DNA from: Phymatolithon calcareum
Taxonomy: Eukaryota; Rhodophyta; Florideophyceae; Hapalidiales
Length of the DNA: 64,000 bases
Direction of reading: 5' to 3'
Assembly (NCBI GenBank): GCA_977006965.1
Contig: OZ345352.1
Span: forward strand, 3,968,001 to 4,032,000
Within the stretch, counting starts at the first letter, position 1. Each line of letters opens with the position of its first letter. Both the position numbers and the translations under genes were made by a program. Shown piece by piece: positions 10,186 to 21,698 of this stretch. The notes below the pieces were generated by a model. It had not been told where the DNA came from and ran no database searches. It was given only the letters and a program-made list of their open reading frames with translations.

Positions 10186-11369
10186 CTATCTCTTGATGAT
10201 ATCGGGATGATCTGCCCCAACTGCGTCGTTAACACATTTGAAGCCATCTCTTTCGAGCAGTTCGGCAAGCTCCTTCTTCACACGGTCTACCATCCACGGC
10301 CCTTCGTAAATCAACGCGGTGTAAATCTGCACCAGACTCGCTCCTGCTCGAATCTTGCGATGTGCATATTCTCCGCTTTCCACACCACCGACGCCAATTG
10401 GGATCCGTCCGCTTGTCAGTCAATACATATCAGCAACCATAGCCGTTGCCAACTTTTCCAGCGGAGCACCGCTGAGTCCGCCCTTTTCCCCGGCGTGTAT
10501 GCTCTTCGAGTTATCACGAGACACAGTAGTGTTACAAACAATAAGACCGTCAATACAAAGCTCAAGCGCCAGTTCCGCAACCGCTCTCTCTTCTGCTCAT
10601 TACTGAGATCAGGTTCAATTTTCACAATCAATGGCGCCTTATACATAAGCTTGTCCCGCTCCGCGAGAACTGGGAAGAGAAGATCAAGCAACGCGTCCTT
10701 CCACTGCAGATTGCGTAGTCCTTTTGTCTTCGGCGATGACACATTGACGACGATATACTCGCCAAGATCACCGAGTTCGCGCGCACCAGTACAATAATCC
10801 TTGACCGCATCTTCAGGCGCCGTACATGCATTTTTCCCTATGTTTACGCCGACTATCCCAGGATACAGCGCAGAGTCATATTTCGTCAGGCGAGCCTTTG
10901 CCACTTCCATGCCGGCCGAGTTGAAGCCGTAGCGATTAATAATGGCACGGTCCTCCGGTAGTCGAAACACTCGTGGTTTCGGGTTGCCAGGTTGTGGCTT
11001 CGGCGTCACTGTTCCGACTTCAACCAGTCCGAATCCGAGCGCAAACAGGTCGCGAATGGCCTCACAGTCTTTGTCGAACCCAGTGGCGAGTCCGATGGGT
11101 TTCGTGAAGTCAAAACCCCAAACTTTGGTTCCTAATACTGGAGAATCTGGCGGCGCAGAACTGCGCACATACGGCGCTACAAAACCCAATCATGCCAGCT
11201 TTACGGCGGTTCGATGGGCTGCCTCTCCATCTAGAGATCGCAGATAATCACCGAAACCGGAGGAATACAAATCGTGTGTCGCCTCATAAGTCGCGCCACA
11301 GCAGAGACCGCCCAGAGAGAGCAGCGAAAGGCTACCCGCTATTCTCGACGCGCTCCTGAAACGGCCCAT
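10186..11369 (-). pseudogene. Class 2 dihydroorotate dehydrogenase pseudogene
   Basis: Read on the minus strand from an ATG at 11369, the order is: a short targeting and transmembrane segment (hydrophobic run L-S-L-L-S-L-G-G-L), Y-L-R-S-L-D-G-E-A-A-H-R, G-L-A-T-G-F-D-K-D, G-F-G-L-V-E-V-G-T-V-T-P-K-P-Q-P-G-N-P-K-P-R, N-R-Y-G-F-N-S, G-V-N-I-G-K-N, V-V-N-V-S-S-P, and the C-terminal [14 protein letters not shown]. This is the membrane-bound mitochondrial class 2 enzyme, which oxidises dihydroorotate to orotate with quinone in pyrimidine synthesis. Three lesions break it: TGA at 11190-11192, a one-base frameshift near 10575-10590, and TGA at 10420-10422. Flavin-site and catalytic-loop motifs are otherwise well kept, so decay looks recent. 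A working copy is expected elsewhere. Confidence 0.88.
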
Positions 11370-11484
11370 AGTGCGCCAGGATACTGCGGGCCGAAAGGCA
11401 GGAGCGGTGCAGAGATCGTGGCGGCGCCTTGCCGACTGGACAACCTTGCCATCGGTGGCGCAGTTCTGGATCGCACGGGGGAAA

Positions 11485-11690
11485 ATTGTAGGTTTTTATT
11501 TTAGAAGCCCTCAACGCCAGCGCACGCCGACACCAGAGCAGCTTCGCATTGCGCTGTAACACTTCCAGGGAAGACTACAGCATATCGCCTCCATCATCAC
11601 ACCATCATCTCCTCTTGCATCTCGCTTTCTAGCATCATTAATTTGTCCATCGCTTGTTTCACTTCCTCTTCTGTTCTATCATTCATCTGT
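11485..11690 (-). mobile_element. LINE L-C 3'-terminal fragment
   Basis: GTTTTTATTTTAGAAGCCCT followed by CAACGCCAG and CCGACACCAGAGCAGCTTC matches the L-C ends at about 16741 and 49440. It is the 3' end of the element in minus orientation, with little coding sequence left. Confidence 0.6.
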
Positions 11691-11817
11691 GTCTGGATGG
11701 AACAAGAGCACTGCCATTGGGTGGGCAAGCTACGACTCAATTTCCACTTGTACGTGTGTACACCTCACTGATGTGTTGACCTCTTCAATGCACAGTGATA
11801 TGATAATGAGAGAAATT

Positions 11818-12260
11818 GAGAGTTTTTATTTTGGAAGCCTCGGGAGACTCCAGAGCAGCTTACCTGGTACTAAGTTTCCGTTTCCTGTAATGTCACTCTG
11901 TCATCTCTTCGGTCATTATTATATCTAACTCTAACGATTTGTCCATCGCCTGCATTGTTTCCTCGTCTTTCGCGTCCAGCTTTGGTCTCGTGAGGTTGAG
12001 TTGTAATGTCTCTGAAGACTCTTCGTAAGACGCGGGGGTGCGTGGAGGAAAGCGTCGGAAAAACTATTTCACGCCCCAGCAGTCGGTGTTTTTGGGATTT
12101 AAGTAGCACAGTGGGATTTGCGCGCTCTGCCACGTCAACGGGGATTTCTCGCCTTAAGCATTCCTCTGCTTGTCCCCGTGCTTGACAGAGGCGACTCTTC
12201 TCTTCCAAGGGGGTCTCCATTCCGCAGGTGGCTTGATCATGATGCTTCATTGTCAAAACG
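11818..12260 (-). mobile_element. LINE L-C 3' fragment, second copy
   Basis: The minus-strand translation contains R-R-E-I-P-V-D-V-A-E-R-A-N-P-T-V-L-L-K-S-Q-K-H-R, which aligns with the L-C copy at 16735-17490 (K-R-K-I-P-V-D-R-K-E-R-A-T-P-T-V-L-L-K-S-R-K-H-R). Frames then break. The 3' end at about 11820 has the shared TTTTTATTTT-GAAGCC sequence. Confidence 0.65.
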
Positions 12261-13585
12261 AGAAAAGTTTTATGCTATCGTGTACTAATTCATAAAGGGT
12301 GCGTCTGACGGCTCGAGGGGAGACTTTCTCATTGGATCTGAACGGCAGTGGTTGATCGAGACTAGTTTCAGCTGTTGTACTTTCAGATTGGGAGAGATCA
12401 AAACGTCGAAGTTTGAAAAAGAACAGGTAGTATTTTCATAGTCTATGTTCGTACGCCCGCCTGGGCTCGCGTCCGCGCGTGTCTCGCCGGCGACAAATTG
12501 GGCACCAGAATGGTTACCCCCTTCCCGCATGGGAAGGTGCACTCAAGCTTTTATTTTTTAGCCATCGCAGATCCAGCTGTTGAAGGACAGCTCTGCATTA
12601 GCGGCGTCGGCCGGAATCTAGGCTAGGGTAATTACCGCTTGGCAATTGCCATGAATGCAATGAAATTGAAATACAAGAAAACGCGGGAACAGAACAAATC
12701 ATACTACTACACAAGTTGACAGAAAAATCGGGAAAGGGAATCTCCCCGACGGAAGATGATCTTCGATACTCGGGGTATGCAAGGTTGGTCGCTAACCCAA
12801 GGGGCAAGGCATGTTGATGATTCCAGACCGAGGAGCTAGGCGGATCGGGAATAACGGCCGTTGCGGCCGAGCGCTGCCGCTCCCGCTATCCGGTGATGCA
12901 TGAACTCCGCCACGACAACCGTGTCCCTGTTCTATCTTGATTTCCCTCGGCGCGGATGTGTACCGGCGTGAGCAGTCTAGCGCTCAACATACGGTCATCT
13001 TGTGGAAGAACTTTTTCGGGTACGATACGTCGGAGAAGAGCAACCTTTATCAAGCATCTGGAAGATACGAGAAACTTGATTTTCATGCTGAAGAACCAAG
13101 ATCTTAGGGGAAATGGAGAATACAATCCAATACGGAATTGTCGCAAATTCGAGGTCTGAAATAATCACTGTCGAGAAGACAAGAAACAACGGGTCTCATG
13201 TGGCTCCGTCTCGCCCACGGCCGCCTGCTTCTCATAACAAGACAGTAAATTCGGAGACAGTCTAACTGGCTCTGGATGAGCTCCGCTTCATACTCCAGCG
13301 CCGATGACCAGATTCGGAATGGTATAAATGCGACAGCACCCGAGCACAGCATTATGTCGGAAGGCAGTCGGAAGGAATATCAACAAGTTTTGATGGGCTC
13401 AGTGCTCCTTCCGGGAGTACACGGAGAGAAGTGGTTGGAGCAGGCGTCGCGTCGTGCCCGGTCCCCGTTTGGGAAACCAGCGGTCATAACGGATCACTGA
13501 GACTAACTGGTTTGTGACGACATTCTTGAACAGCACGTGGACCTTCCGTGAGGTTCTACAACGCTGAGCGCGCGAAAGGAAATAA
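12261..13585. other. 1.3 kb without a recognised gene
   Basis: Several short frames (for example 13276-13500 plus) have no recognisable domain. No transposon termini are identified. Confidence 0.45.
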
Positions 13586-14224
13586 ACTCTTCTTGTGATA
13601 GTGAGGTAGGCTTGGAAACTGTCTGCGTTGACAGACTTTAGAAAGATCTGTGGTTTTATTCGAAATATGAAAATTTGTTTTGTTTACTTTTTCAAAGCAG
13701 TCACCAAGGAGTCCTTTCTAGCGGTAGAGCTACGGAAGGACTAATCGCGTGCCAAATTTTACCAGCGCGTCAAGCCCTGCAGGAGCTTGCTGCGCCGGTC
13801 CCGAATCGTGCTTGCAAATTCTACGGGCTTGCGTGCTGCGGAAAACGCCAACATGTTCGGACGATTATCAGAAAACTTCAAGCAGACAAATTTGATGCTT
13901 TTTGTACAAGCTCCATTATCTTAGGTTTTCCCGAGAGACTTCCGCGAAAGCACTTTGTAGAACAAAACACAAAGAGAAAGGCATGCAGTCGAGATGTTTT
14001 TTTCCTTTCAAGTTTATTTTTTTAAAAAAGCCCCACAGACTTCCGAGAATATGGGCAAGGCTTCCTCTGATGCTACCTACCTTTGTGCAGCTCACGAAAC
14101 GTCCACCAGTATGGCGGACGGGAAAACTCAGGACTCAAAGTAGTCCTATCTCAGTCCTCTACGGGATTGTTGGTGCTTGGACTCGACCACTTTCTGCCTT
14201 GCATTCTGCGGATTAATACAGGCC

Positions 14225-14900
14225 TTCTTCGTTCTCCATGCGTTCTATGAGTGTCTTGCTAAATAGTAAGAGCTCATCTAGGGCCTTTTCTGTTTCCAGT
14301 CGTTTTTCTCAATCGAGTTCGTGTCCTGCTAGCGTGCGTTCAAGGGTCTCCATATGCTCTCTGGTTCTGGTGCCGAATTCTTCAGTAACTTGTTGTTGTC
14401 ACCTGTGGGAATCTGCCACAGGCATACTGCAGCGCGAGTTGTCTGTGCTTCACCTTGGGGAACTTGAGGATTGCTGGCAATTCTCTTGTCTTGTCGTATG
14501 GTATCTTTCTTTTCCGCTTCGATTCTAGGCGGTCTCCTTCCATTTCCAGAAATTTCGATCGAAGTGCTTATGAAGATTGGTTTGTTTGGATATGCTTTAC
14601 AGCTTCACCGAACGGCTCTCTGGTCTCCATCGCGGCGATATTTTTCTTCGTGTACTGCCATTCATGTTTGTTTCTTCTTTCGGGCACTTCGTTTGAATAC
14701 ATACGTTCTTTCGCCTTGTTCCTTCTCAGCATTTTGAAGGCCAAAATTTCTCGTCGATGTGCGGCCGCCTGGATCCGGCACATGAGACGGAACCTATCAG
14801 TTGAGATGTGTTCGTTCAGAAGGTCGTGGGTGGGCGGGGAGAAGAGAAAGGCATACCTCCAAGGCAATGCACAGGCAGAACTGGCGCGGATAAATATTGA
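14225..14900 (-). mobile_element. LINE L-B-like remnant (ORF2 C-terminus)
   Basis: Minus-strand translation gives R-L-M-C-R-I-Q-A-A-A-H-R-R-E-I-L-A-F-K-M-L and, nearer the 3' end, E-K-A-L-D-E-L-L-L-F ... M-E-N-E-E-G-L-Y-stop. Both match the C-terminus of the L-B copies at 20612-21684 and 40830-45890. Frames are broken between the two blocks. Confidence 0.7.
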
Positions 14901-15350
14901 GTAAAACAAGCTTGAAACGAAAAGAAATTTGCTGAGCGCAGTGTCGGTCGTACACCTTGGATGCCGTTGCTGGTAGTGTCGGTAAGAGCCAACAGTGTCG
15001 GTGCCTGAGGGTGGTCAGCGTACGCGAAGAGCCCGGCTGTGTCCACCGTCGGCTTTTTCGCTATGCGGTTCACAAGATTTTCACTCATGAAAGCGAGCTC
15101 TTCAAATAACAAAACCGAAATTTTGGCGACTTTGCTTTCACTGCGTCCAACGGTCTAGCACCCCAGAGAAGGCGAACAGTGTCGCGCTTCTCCTTACTAG
15201 AGTTCCCGGACACCGTCCTGTAACTCTTAGGAAGCTCCTCCCGGACAAGCACCGCTTGCCGGAGAACCGGATTGCCGTAGTTGTAGCCGTGCGATAGCTT
15301 CACTATTACTACAAAAGACTATGAAGTGTGGGTGGATGGTCAACAAAAAA

Positions 15351-15840
15351 TTAAAGAAGCTCTGAAACAAGCGGAAGAAGGTATGGTGTCAAAAAAGCGA
15401 CGCCTACAAGCAACAGTCAAAGTCTGGTCGTTGGAAGAAGAGGGTCGGACAGTTAAAATCCCGATCGACGTACCGAACGACCTACCAGGAGTGCTATATA
15501 TAAGGGACAGAACTACACGGTTGAGATGCCTGCGAGTTATTTTCAACAGAGTTCCTTTGTGGAGAAAGTCCATTCTGGCGAAATACTTTGGGGCTGGTGC
15601 TCTGGTGGAGCTTATCGTGTTGCAACGTATACTACGGACTATGAAGATGGACCAAGAAACGGAATATGAATGCAAAAGACTTACTCGGGCCCTGACAGGG
15701 AGAGAAATTCGAATTAAGGAGATATTAGAAGGAGAGTAGAGAGATGAGTATCGAAAACATCGAGAAGCTGCCCTGTTACTCAACTTGAGGCTTTGGGAGC
15801 TTTTAAAATAAAATCAATATATATCCCCGTGAACAAAAAA
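15351..15840 (+). mobile_element. 5'-truncated LINE L-A inserted in R1
   Basis: It encodes the last 137 or so residues of L-A ORF2 (frame 15326-15739), including K-Q-A-E-E-G-M-V-S-K-K-R-R-L, I-R-D-R-T-T-R-L-R-C-L-R and E-Y-E-C-K-R-L-T-R-A-L-T-G-R-E. A short 3' UTR follows with AAAATAAAATC. Flanking direct repeats AACAAAAAA (15342-15350 and 15832-15840) are the target duplication. The empty site, CAACAAAAAAACGCGGG, is present in the other R1 copy at about 40354. Confidence 0.85.
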
Positions 15841-16089
15841 AACGCGGGCTGCCAAATCGAAAAGCTCACGTGTCTAACCTCCGCCGAGAAATCAGATATC
15901 GCACGAGTCCTTGTGGGAAACGGACAGCCGGTGTACCAAAAAGCTCCTCACGCTGTTCGCTGCCTTACGCGCAGTTCACGTCTCGGTTCAGGCACGTTCC
16001 GAAGTGCGTGCCTCCGTGTGAACGCGTCTGCAAGCTTGCGATGCGTGTGCTGGAGATCAAGGTTTCTTCGGCGCCCTGCTTGATATAGG

Positions 16090-16735
16090 GATTTTCGATC
16101 GACGCTATTCAGACTCTGAAGCAGTTGATGGCGACTGTGCGCTCCGCCGAGACTGTCGCGCAAGCTTTCGACCCTGCGCCGCGTGGTTCCACGTTTCCAA
16201 CCGCCGCCGGGTGTCCACGCCCGTGAATCTGAGACACAGAATCTCGGCCTCTCGAAGTGTAGCGCCATGTGGCGCAACCCGGTGAGAGGGTCGCATGGAA
16301 ATCATCCGGAATGCATTCTTGGCCCAGTCGTCACGCACCTAAGGGTTCTTCCAGGCGGCCACCGGTTGTGGCACCCGGACGCTGTCGGGCGACTTAGATT
16401 GTCGCGGGAGCGTCTTAGCGCATGGCCGCTCTTCAACTGCCGCTGGTTGCGGCTCGAGACTGTGTCGAGCGACTTGGCTCGGCACGAGAATCCTTTGCGC
16501 GGCGCTGCTTCTCGACCGCCACTGGTTGCGGCTCGAAGACAGTCATTAGCGATGTCGATCAACGCCCCGATGTCATCGCGCGTGATCGCTTCCCGCTGCC
16601 ACCGGATATACCGCCGCAACATAACAATGGGTATCGATTCATGCGGGTCACCAGCGGTAGTTGTCTTTTAGAGGCGTGTATGCCATCATCGGTGGTCTGC
16701 ACGCAGTGTATGATCTCAAGAGGTAGGGGGGAAAC
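16090..16735. repeat. Repeat R2, copy 1 (GC-rich)
   Basis: It matches 48030-48609 closely (shared blocks GACTCTGAAGCAGTT, GTGCGCTCCG-GAGACTGTCGCG, GAGAGGGTCGCATGGAAA). Inside R2 the phrase GGTTGCGGCTCGAG recurs at short distances, giving a satellite-like texture. In both copies R2 runs into the 3' end of a minus-oriented LINE L-C, so the two move or duplicate as one unit. Confidence 0.7.
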
Positions 16736-17490
16736 TGTAAGTTTTTATTTTAGAAGCCCTCAACGCCAGAGTCGCCGACACCAGAGCAGCTTCCCATGTG
16801 CTACTTTCCCATTGTCTAAAAATATCGCATCGCACTATCATTTCTTCCGCCATTATTTTCTCTAATTCTAATAGTCTGTCCATCGCCTGCATTGTTTCGC
16901 CCTCGGTCTCTACGCTGAGTTGCGGTCGTGTGAGGTTGCGCTGCAGGGTCTCAAGGCTCTTCTCAGCAACCTCGCCGAAGTGTTCCACATAGGAAGAGGG
17001 GTTCCGTGGGGGGAAGCGTCCGAATTACCATTTCACTGCCAACATTCTGTGCTTTCGCGATTTGAGTAGCACGGTCGGAGTGGCGCGCTCTTTCCTGTCC
17101 ACCGGGATTTTTCGCTTCAATCCTTCCTCTGTTCGGCCCCAGGCTTCGCTAAGACGCAGTTTCTCTTCCTTGGGCGTCACCTTCCCTTGCTCCGCCCGGT
17201 CGATCTGCTCGCTGAGCAGTCTCAAGAGGTAGGTGATGGCAGGATTGAGGTGGGCAAATCTGAGAAGATCGCCATACCTCCGCACCGTCTCTGGCCTTGC
17301 TGCTCTGACAAAGGGTGTTCTTCGAAAAGGGTATTTTGTTCTGAACCGTTCATTGCCATTTTGCGACACCCGGTGACGCTTCCATTGAGGTTGGTGCTCG
17401 TAATGCCCGGTGTCGGTGTTGACAGGCGCGCAAACGCGGTGAGTTGAGAGAAAACGAGTAACGCTTCCGAAAGGCAGGCCCTGGAACACT
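16736..17490 (-). mobile_element. LINE L-C fragment (ORF2 C-terminal region)
   Basis: Two minus-strand frames, 17025-17489 and 16716-16988, give K-I-P-V-D-R-K-E-R-A-T-P-T-V-L-L-K-S-R-K-H-R-M-L-A-V-K-W and then F-G-E-V-A-E-K-S-L-E-T-L-Q-R-N-L-T-R. These correspond in order to the post-RT region of the other LINE families here. A stop or frameshift lies between them, and RT motifs are absent (5' truncated). Confidence 0.75.
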
Positions 17491-17812
17491 CTGCCAGCGG
17501 TGTCTTGCTGTAGTCAACTCTGCCTTCACTTTATTCTCAGTGGAACCTATTACATAGTAAATTGGAACTATCCTAGAGTAGGTAAAAATGGCGCAATCTA
17601 AAACAGGGCATGACCCAAGCCTTTGAATTTGAATTGAGTCAAATAAGGAAACGCAATGGGAGGTAGTGGCTTGGCAACCCGAACGAGCACATCTTAAACG
17701 GTAATACGCAAATGCGTAAAGCGCGGCAATCTGGGTAGAGCTGGGTGCCGGAGATTGAGCTGGGTAGACTTACAGCCTGATCCGGCAATAGCGCGCTTCT
17801 CCTAAAACACCT

Positions 17813-20611
17813 CTAATCAACAACTGACATGTTGATTTCAGAACGCGCATGCAGGAGCAGTTCTTCTGCTCTCACGGGATCAGCAGGCACCCCGTCTGCG
17901 CCATCTCGCAGCAGTTTGGAAAGACTGTACATGGCCGCTCCACGAACGCGTAATTTCACTTTCTGTTGACGCTCTGCTGGTAAGCCCTCAACACCAGAGT
18001 CCACCAAATGTCGTACTCTGTAGTAAGAATCCTCGGTCTCACCTTTCTCTATCACATGCGTGTAGAGCTCCTGAGCACGAGCAGGATTTTTTAACACACC
18101 TTGACCGCCATATTGCATCAGAAGTCCCAAGCTGTACATTACGTCAGCGCTTCCGGTACTTTCCATCACACTCTCATAAAGCTGCAAAGCACGTGGGGCA
18201 TCCGCCTCCAGCCCGGTAGTTCCATGATGAAGCAGCTCAGAGCAACCTTCCCATACATAGAGCCTTTCTCTATGACTTGAGTGTAAAGCTCGACGGAACG
18301 CACAGCGTTTGCCGGTACACCTTCCGCTCCGTTCTCTTGCAATAAGGCGAGGTTGCACATGGCGCCCACATGATCGCCATTCTCGATGGCTTGGTTGTAA
18401 AGCTCCACTGAACGAACAGGGTTTGCGCGTACTCCTTCTGCTCCGTTCACAAGCAAAGTCGCGAGGTTATTCATAAAACCCACATAATCGCCCTTCTCAA
18501 TGGCTTGATTGAAAAGCTCCACTGAACGAACAGGGTTTGCGGGTACTCCTTCTGCTCCTTTCTCAAGCAATAACGCCAGGTTGTTCATGGCGCCCATATC
18601 ATCGCCCTTCTCAATGGCCTCATTGTAAAGCTCCACGGAACGAACAGCGTTTGTCGGTACTCCTTCTGCTCCCGTGTGAAGCAAGAACGCGAGATTGATC
18701 ATGGCGTCTACACGATCGCCCATCTCGATAGCCTCATTGTAAAGCTCCATGGCACGAACATGGTTTGGCCGTACAGTTGCTGTGCCCTTGCTCAACAAAA
18801 CGCCCAATATGACTAGACCTTCTCCTTTTTTCTGGACAAACGTCACATGCTCCATTTTCGTCGGCACTAGATCTTTTTGCTGAAACCAGCTGTCCATATA
18901 TGTTATTACGTCTTGAACCCCGGTCACCGCTATTGAAAATCCTTCTTCTGTCGATTCGTCCACTGTTCTCCCCCAATTCATATATACAGTCAATCTCGGA
19001 TTTAGCGTCGAACATGTGCGATATGCCCACAATGGACCGTGAAAGATTTTCAATGGCCATCTTTCTGGTGTCTACATTTAGAAATGAGGACCGCAAGCGA
19101 CAGAAATTGGCGAATGCCACAGCAACTGATGGCTCATATTCTGATTTGGTGAGCACACGTCGAAATTGTGAATCGATTAGAGCTACCCATACTCCATTTT
19201 CGAATTTTTTTTCTCAGGGGGAGAGAAGAGTCACCTTGAAAAGCGCGCGGTTTTCGAGTCAAGTAGAAATTCTCAATTAGCATCACAGCGCGCTGCGCTG
19301 CTTTTCTGATTGGAGTCATTCCAAGCAGTATATCGATCGCCTTTTTCAGCGCCTCATGGTCCCAAGATGCAGTCACCGCAATTTCATAAAGCATCAACGC
19401 TAGATGTCGATCACCTTTAGACTTAGATTCTGCAAGACGGTCAGCACGGGCTCGAATGTCTTCCTCAACACGCTCGGGTGATGTCATTGATGCCTCGCCA
19501 CTCTCGCTAAACCCTCGAACAGCCTCCATGACAACAAGTGACGCGTGTTTCAAAGGAACATGTTTGGCAGCGGCATAGGAAACAGGTGCTGATTTCCGAC
19601 ATCGGAAATCAGTAAATCGGGACTTGATGACATAAGTCTCTGCTTCAAATTCAATGAGCTCCGCGTCTCGTATCTCCGTAATAAAATTTGAGCTTGACAT
19701 CTCGTAGGGAGATATCTCTGACCTAGTTGGTAACCATCCTTCCCATATCTTCATTTGTCCTGTTCCCGCTTTTGACTTATCAATCTCACGTATCCCAGAC
19801 GAAATTCTTCCTCTTGTTCGACAAACCGGCCAGGAACGGCAACCCCTCTTAGCTTTCACATTTTCTGATCCTGCCAATCGACCTCCAAAAGCTTCACGCC
19901 ACGCTTCCCAAACAAATCTTTCTCCAGTAAACTCGCCAACACGCAATTGTGACGTAATTCGTACCCGCGAATCGTTGTTTTCCCTCGAAAATCGTATCGA
20001 CACTCGCATATCTTGTGGTCCGCATGCAGCTCTGAATACAAGTTCACACTTTTCAATGTTGAATCCACCCACATCTCTCCTGTTCTCACCAACAGCAATG
20101 ATGCAATCATCCCCTCGTGCGCAAACTCGTTGACCTCCGTCTTCCTCGGTAGCTTCAACTACGTCCATGCAGATTGCACGAAACGAAAGAACGCATAACA
20201 TTATGGCCTCGATCTGGTTTGGCGATACTCCGTCCGCTGGAAGTCGGAGGTGCAAATGATTCTGAAGCTCCCATAGCACCCGCATTATCACAAAACGTTC
20301 TCTGAAAATTTCCCTTCCTTCAATAGATAGAAGAAGCTGCTCAAAGTCATTGCTTGCATCAAATTCAAAGACTTTTGTATTGCATACTTCCGCTTCCCAA
20401 ACATCAGCTGATGTTCCTTTGTTTCGTTCAACCCACATCGCCAGCGAACTCCTCAGGTTTTCCATACTGCAGCCCATAAAAGACACCGATGTTTCAAAAT
20501 GCGATAACTCTGGATTCACAGTTGTGAGTCCTAACAGAAATCGCTGTTTTTCCAACATTTCATTTTCATTCCACACTTTCTCGGCGGCCAATCGTACATA
20601 AGAAAAAGGAT
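17813..20611 (-). pseudogene. C-terminal half of a split membrane/Sel1-repeat protein gene
   Basis: This continues the gene starting at 23318 after a LINE insertion. Frame 19134-20600 is a long hydrophilic region of unknown fold. After frameshifts in an A-run at about 19203-19210, in a G-run near 18970 and near 18240, the reading continues into Sel1-like repeats of about 36 residues (R-S-V-E-L-Y-N-E-A-I-E-K-G-D ... A-M-N-N-L-A-L-L-L-E-K-G-A-E-G-V-P), at least seven, to a stop at 17813. Sel1 repeats are helical scaffolds for protein complexes, often linked to ER-associated degradation or signalling. The LINE and the frameshifts make it a pseudogene, although the repeats are well kept. Confidence 0.8.
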
Positions 20612-21684
20612 AAGAGCGAGGTGCTGGAGTCGATCGAGACAAAGAACCACACATTCCGTCTAGCGCACCAGACCCTTTCGCAGGTACCTGAAGTTTCATA
20701 CCTCGGGATATCTCTAGGACCAACCGGAATTACGGTCACAAGCACAATCAGGCGTATAAAAAACGCCAAAGCAGCGGTACACCAACTGAAACCACTTGGG
20801 GTATTCATACGGGGGATAAACACCCTGAAAGCCATACGTATCTACAAGTCGTTGATCCAACCAAGGTGGGAATACGCTATCTATCTCACACCGTGGACTT
20901 CAGAAGTGCAAGAAGCTATCAAAGAAGTAGAAAGAACCTTCTTCTTCCAAGTATTCGGTGGTACGGCAAGTGGAAGAATCGACCGGCTCCGGCTCATGTG
21001 CAGGATCCAACCACCAGAACACAGGAGAGAAATATTAGCGCTGAAGATGCTGCTACGAGGAAAAGCAAGGAAATCGACTATCCTATCCAAGGCAAGGGAA
21101 GAGCGAAACTTCAAAGAACTACAGTGGGCAAGTCGCGATATTGCCGCGATGCTGCAACAAGAACAGTTCGCGGCTCCCTTCAAACATATGCAGGAAGGGA
21201 AATCTCCAGGCCAATTTCGACGAATTCTGTTCGCAAAAGAAGGAACGAGGCTCGAAGCAAGAAGAAAGAGGAAAATACCGTACGACAAACCGGATGAGAT
21301 CCCGGCCATCCTCAGGTTTACTAAGGTGAGACATCGACAGCTGGCCATAAAATACGCAAGCGGAAGGTTCCCTCAAGTGAGCACGACGCTAATATCGAAT
21401 ACATTCGGAACGGCAGCAGAGCGCCACATGGAGACCATACGTATGAACCTAACAAAGTATGAACTGGACTCCGGAGAAATGTTAAGAACGGAAAAGGCAT
21501 TAGACTCCATACTACTCTACAGCGTCACCATAATTGACAATATGGAAAACGACGAGTCCCTGTATTAGGGACCAGGCGACATATTAGAATGAACAAGTTA
21601 CGAAAAGCTGCTCCCGTACAGTCTTAGGAGTGTTAATGAGGGCTTTCAAATAAACAACTAAACAGTTGCAAAAAAAAAAAAAAA
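20612..21684 (+). mobile_element. 5'-truncated LINE L-B, 14-bp target duplication, poly-A tail
   Basis: The frame 20621-21568 is an uninterrupted C-terminal part of L-B ORF2, starting after the RT catalytic motif (V-L-E-S-I-E-T-K-N-H-T-F-R-L-A-H-Q) and ending N-D-E-S-L-Y-stop. The 3' UTR ends AACAGTTGC followed by a run of about 16 A. The direct repeat ATAAGAAAAAGGAT flanks it at 20598-20611 and 21685-21698. Compared with the longer copy at 44826-45890 it has fewer stops and is younger or better preserved. Confidence 0.92.
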
Positions 21685-21698
21685 ATAAGAAAAAGGAT

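Larger units (their letters stand above)
13586..16085. repeat. Repeat R1, copy 1, interrupted by two insertions
   Basis: Compared with the uninterrupted R1 copy at 40049-40612, the head matches at 13586-13673 (GTGATAGTGAGGTAGGCTTG), the middle at about 15105-15350 and the tail at 15841-16085. The intervening 13674-15104 carries a minus-strand LINE L-B remnant, and 15351-15840 is a LINE L-A fragment. R1 itself shows no convincing reading frame, no terminal inverted repeats and no obvious family, so it is an unknown dispersed repeat of about 565 bp. Confidence 0.7.

Noticed and set aside
10084-10797. A 237-residue plus-strand ORF
   Set aside because: It is the antisense shadow of the dihydroorotate dehydrogenase pseudogene, whose minus-strand motifs are unmistakable.
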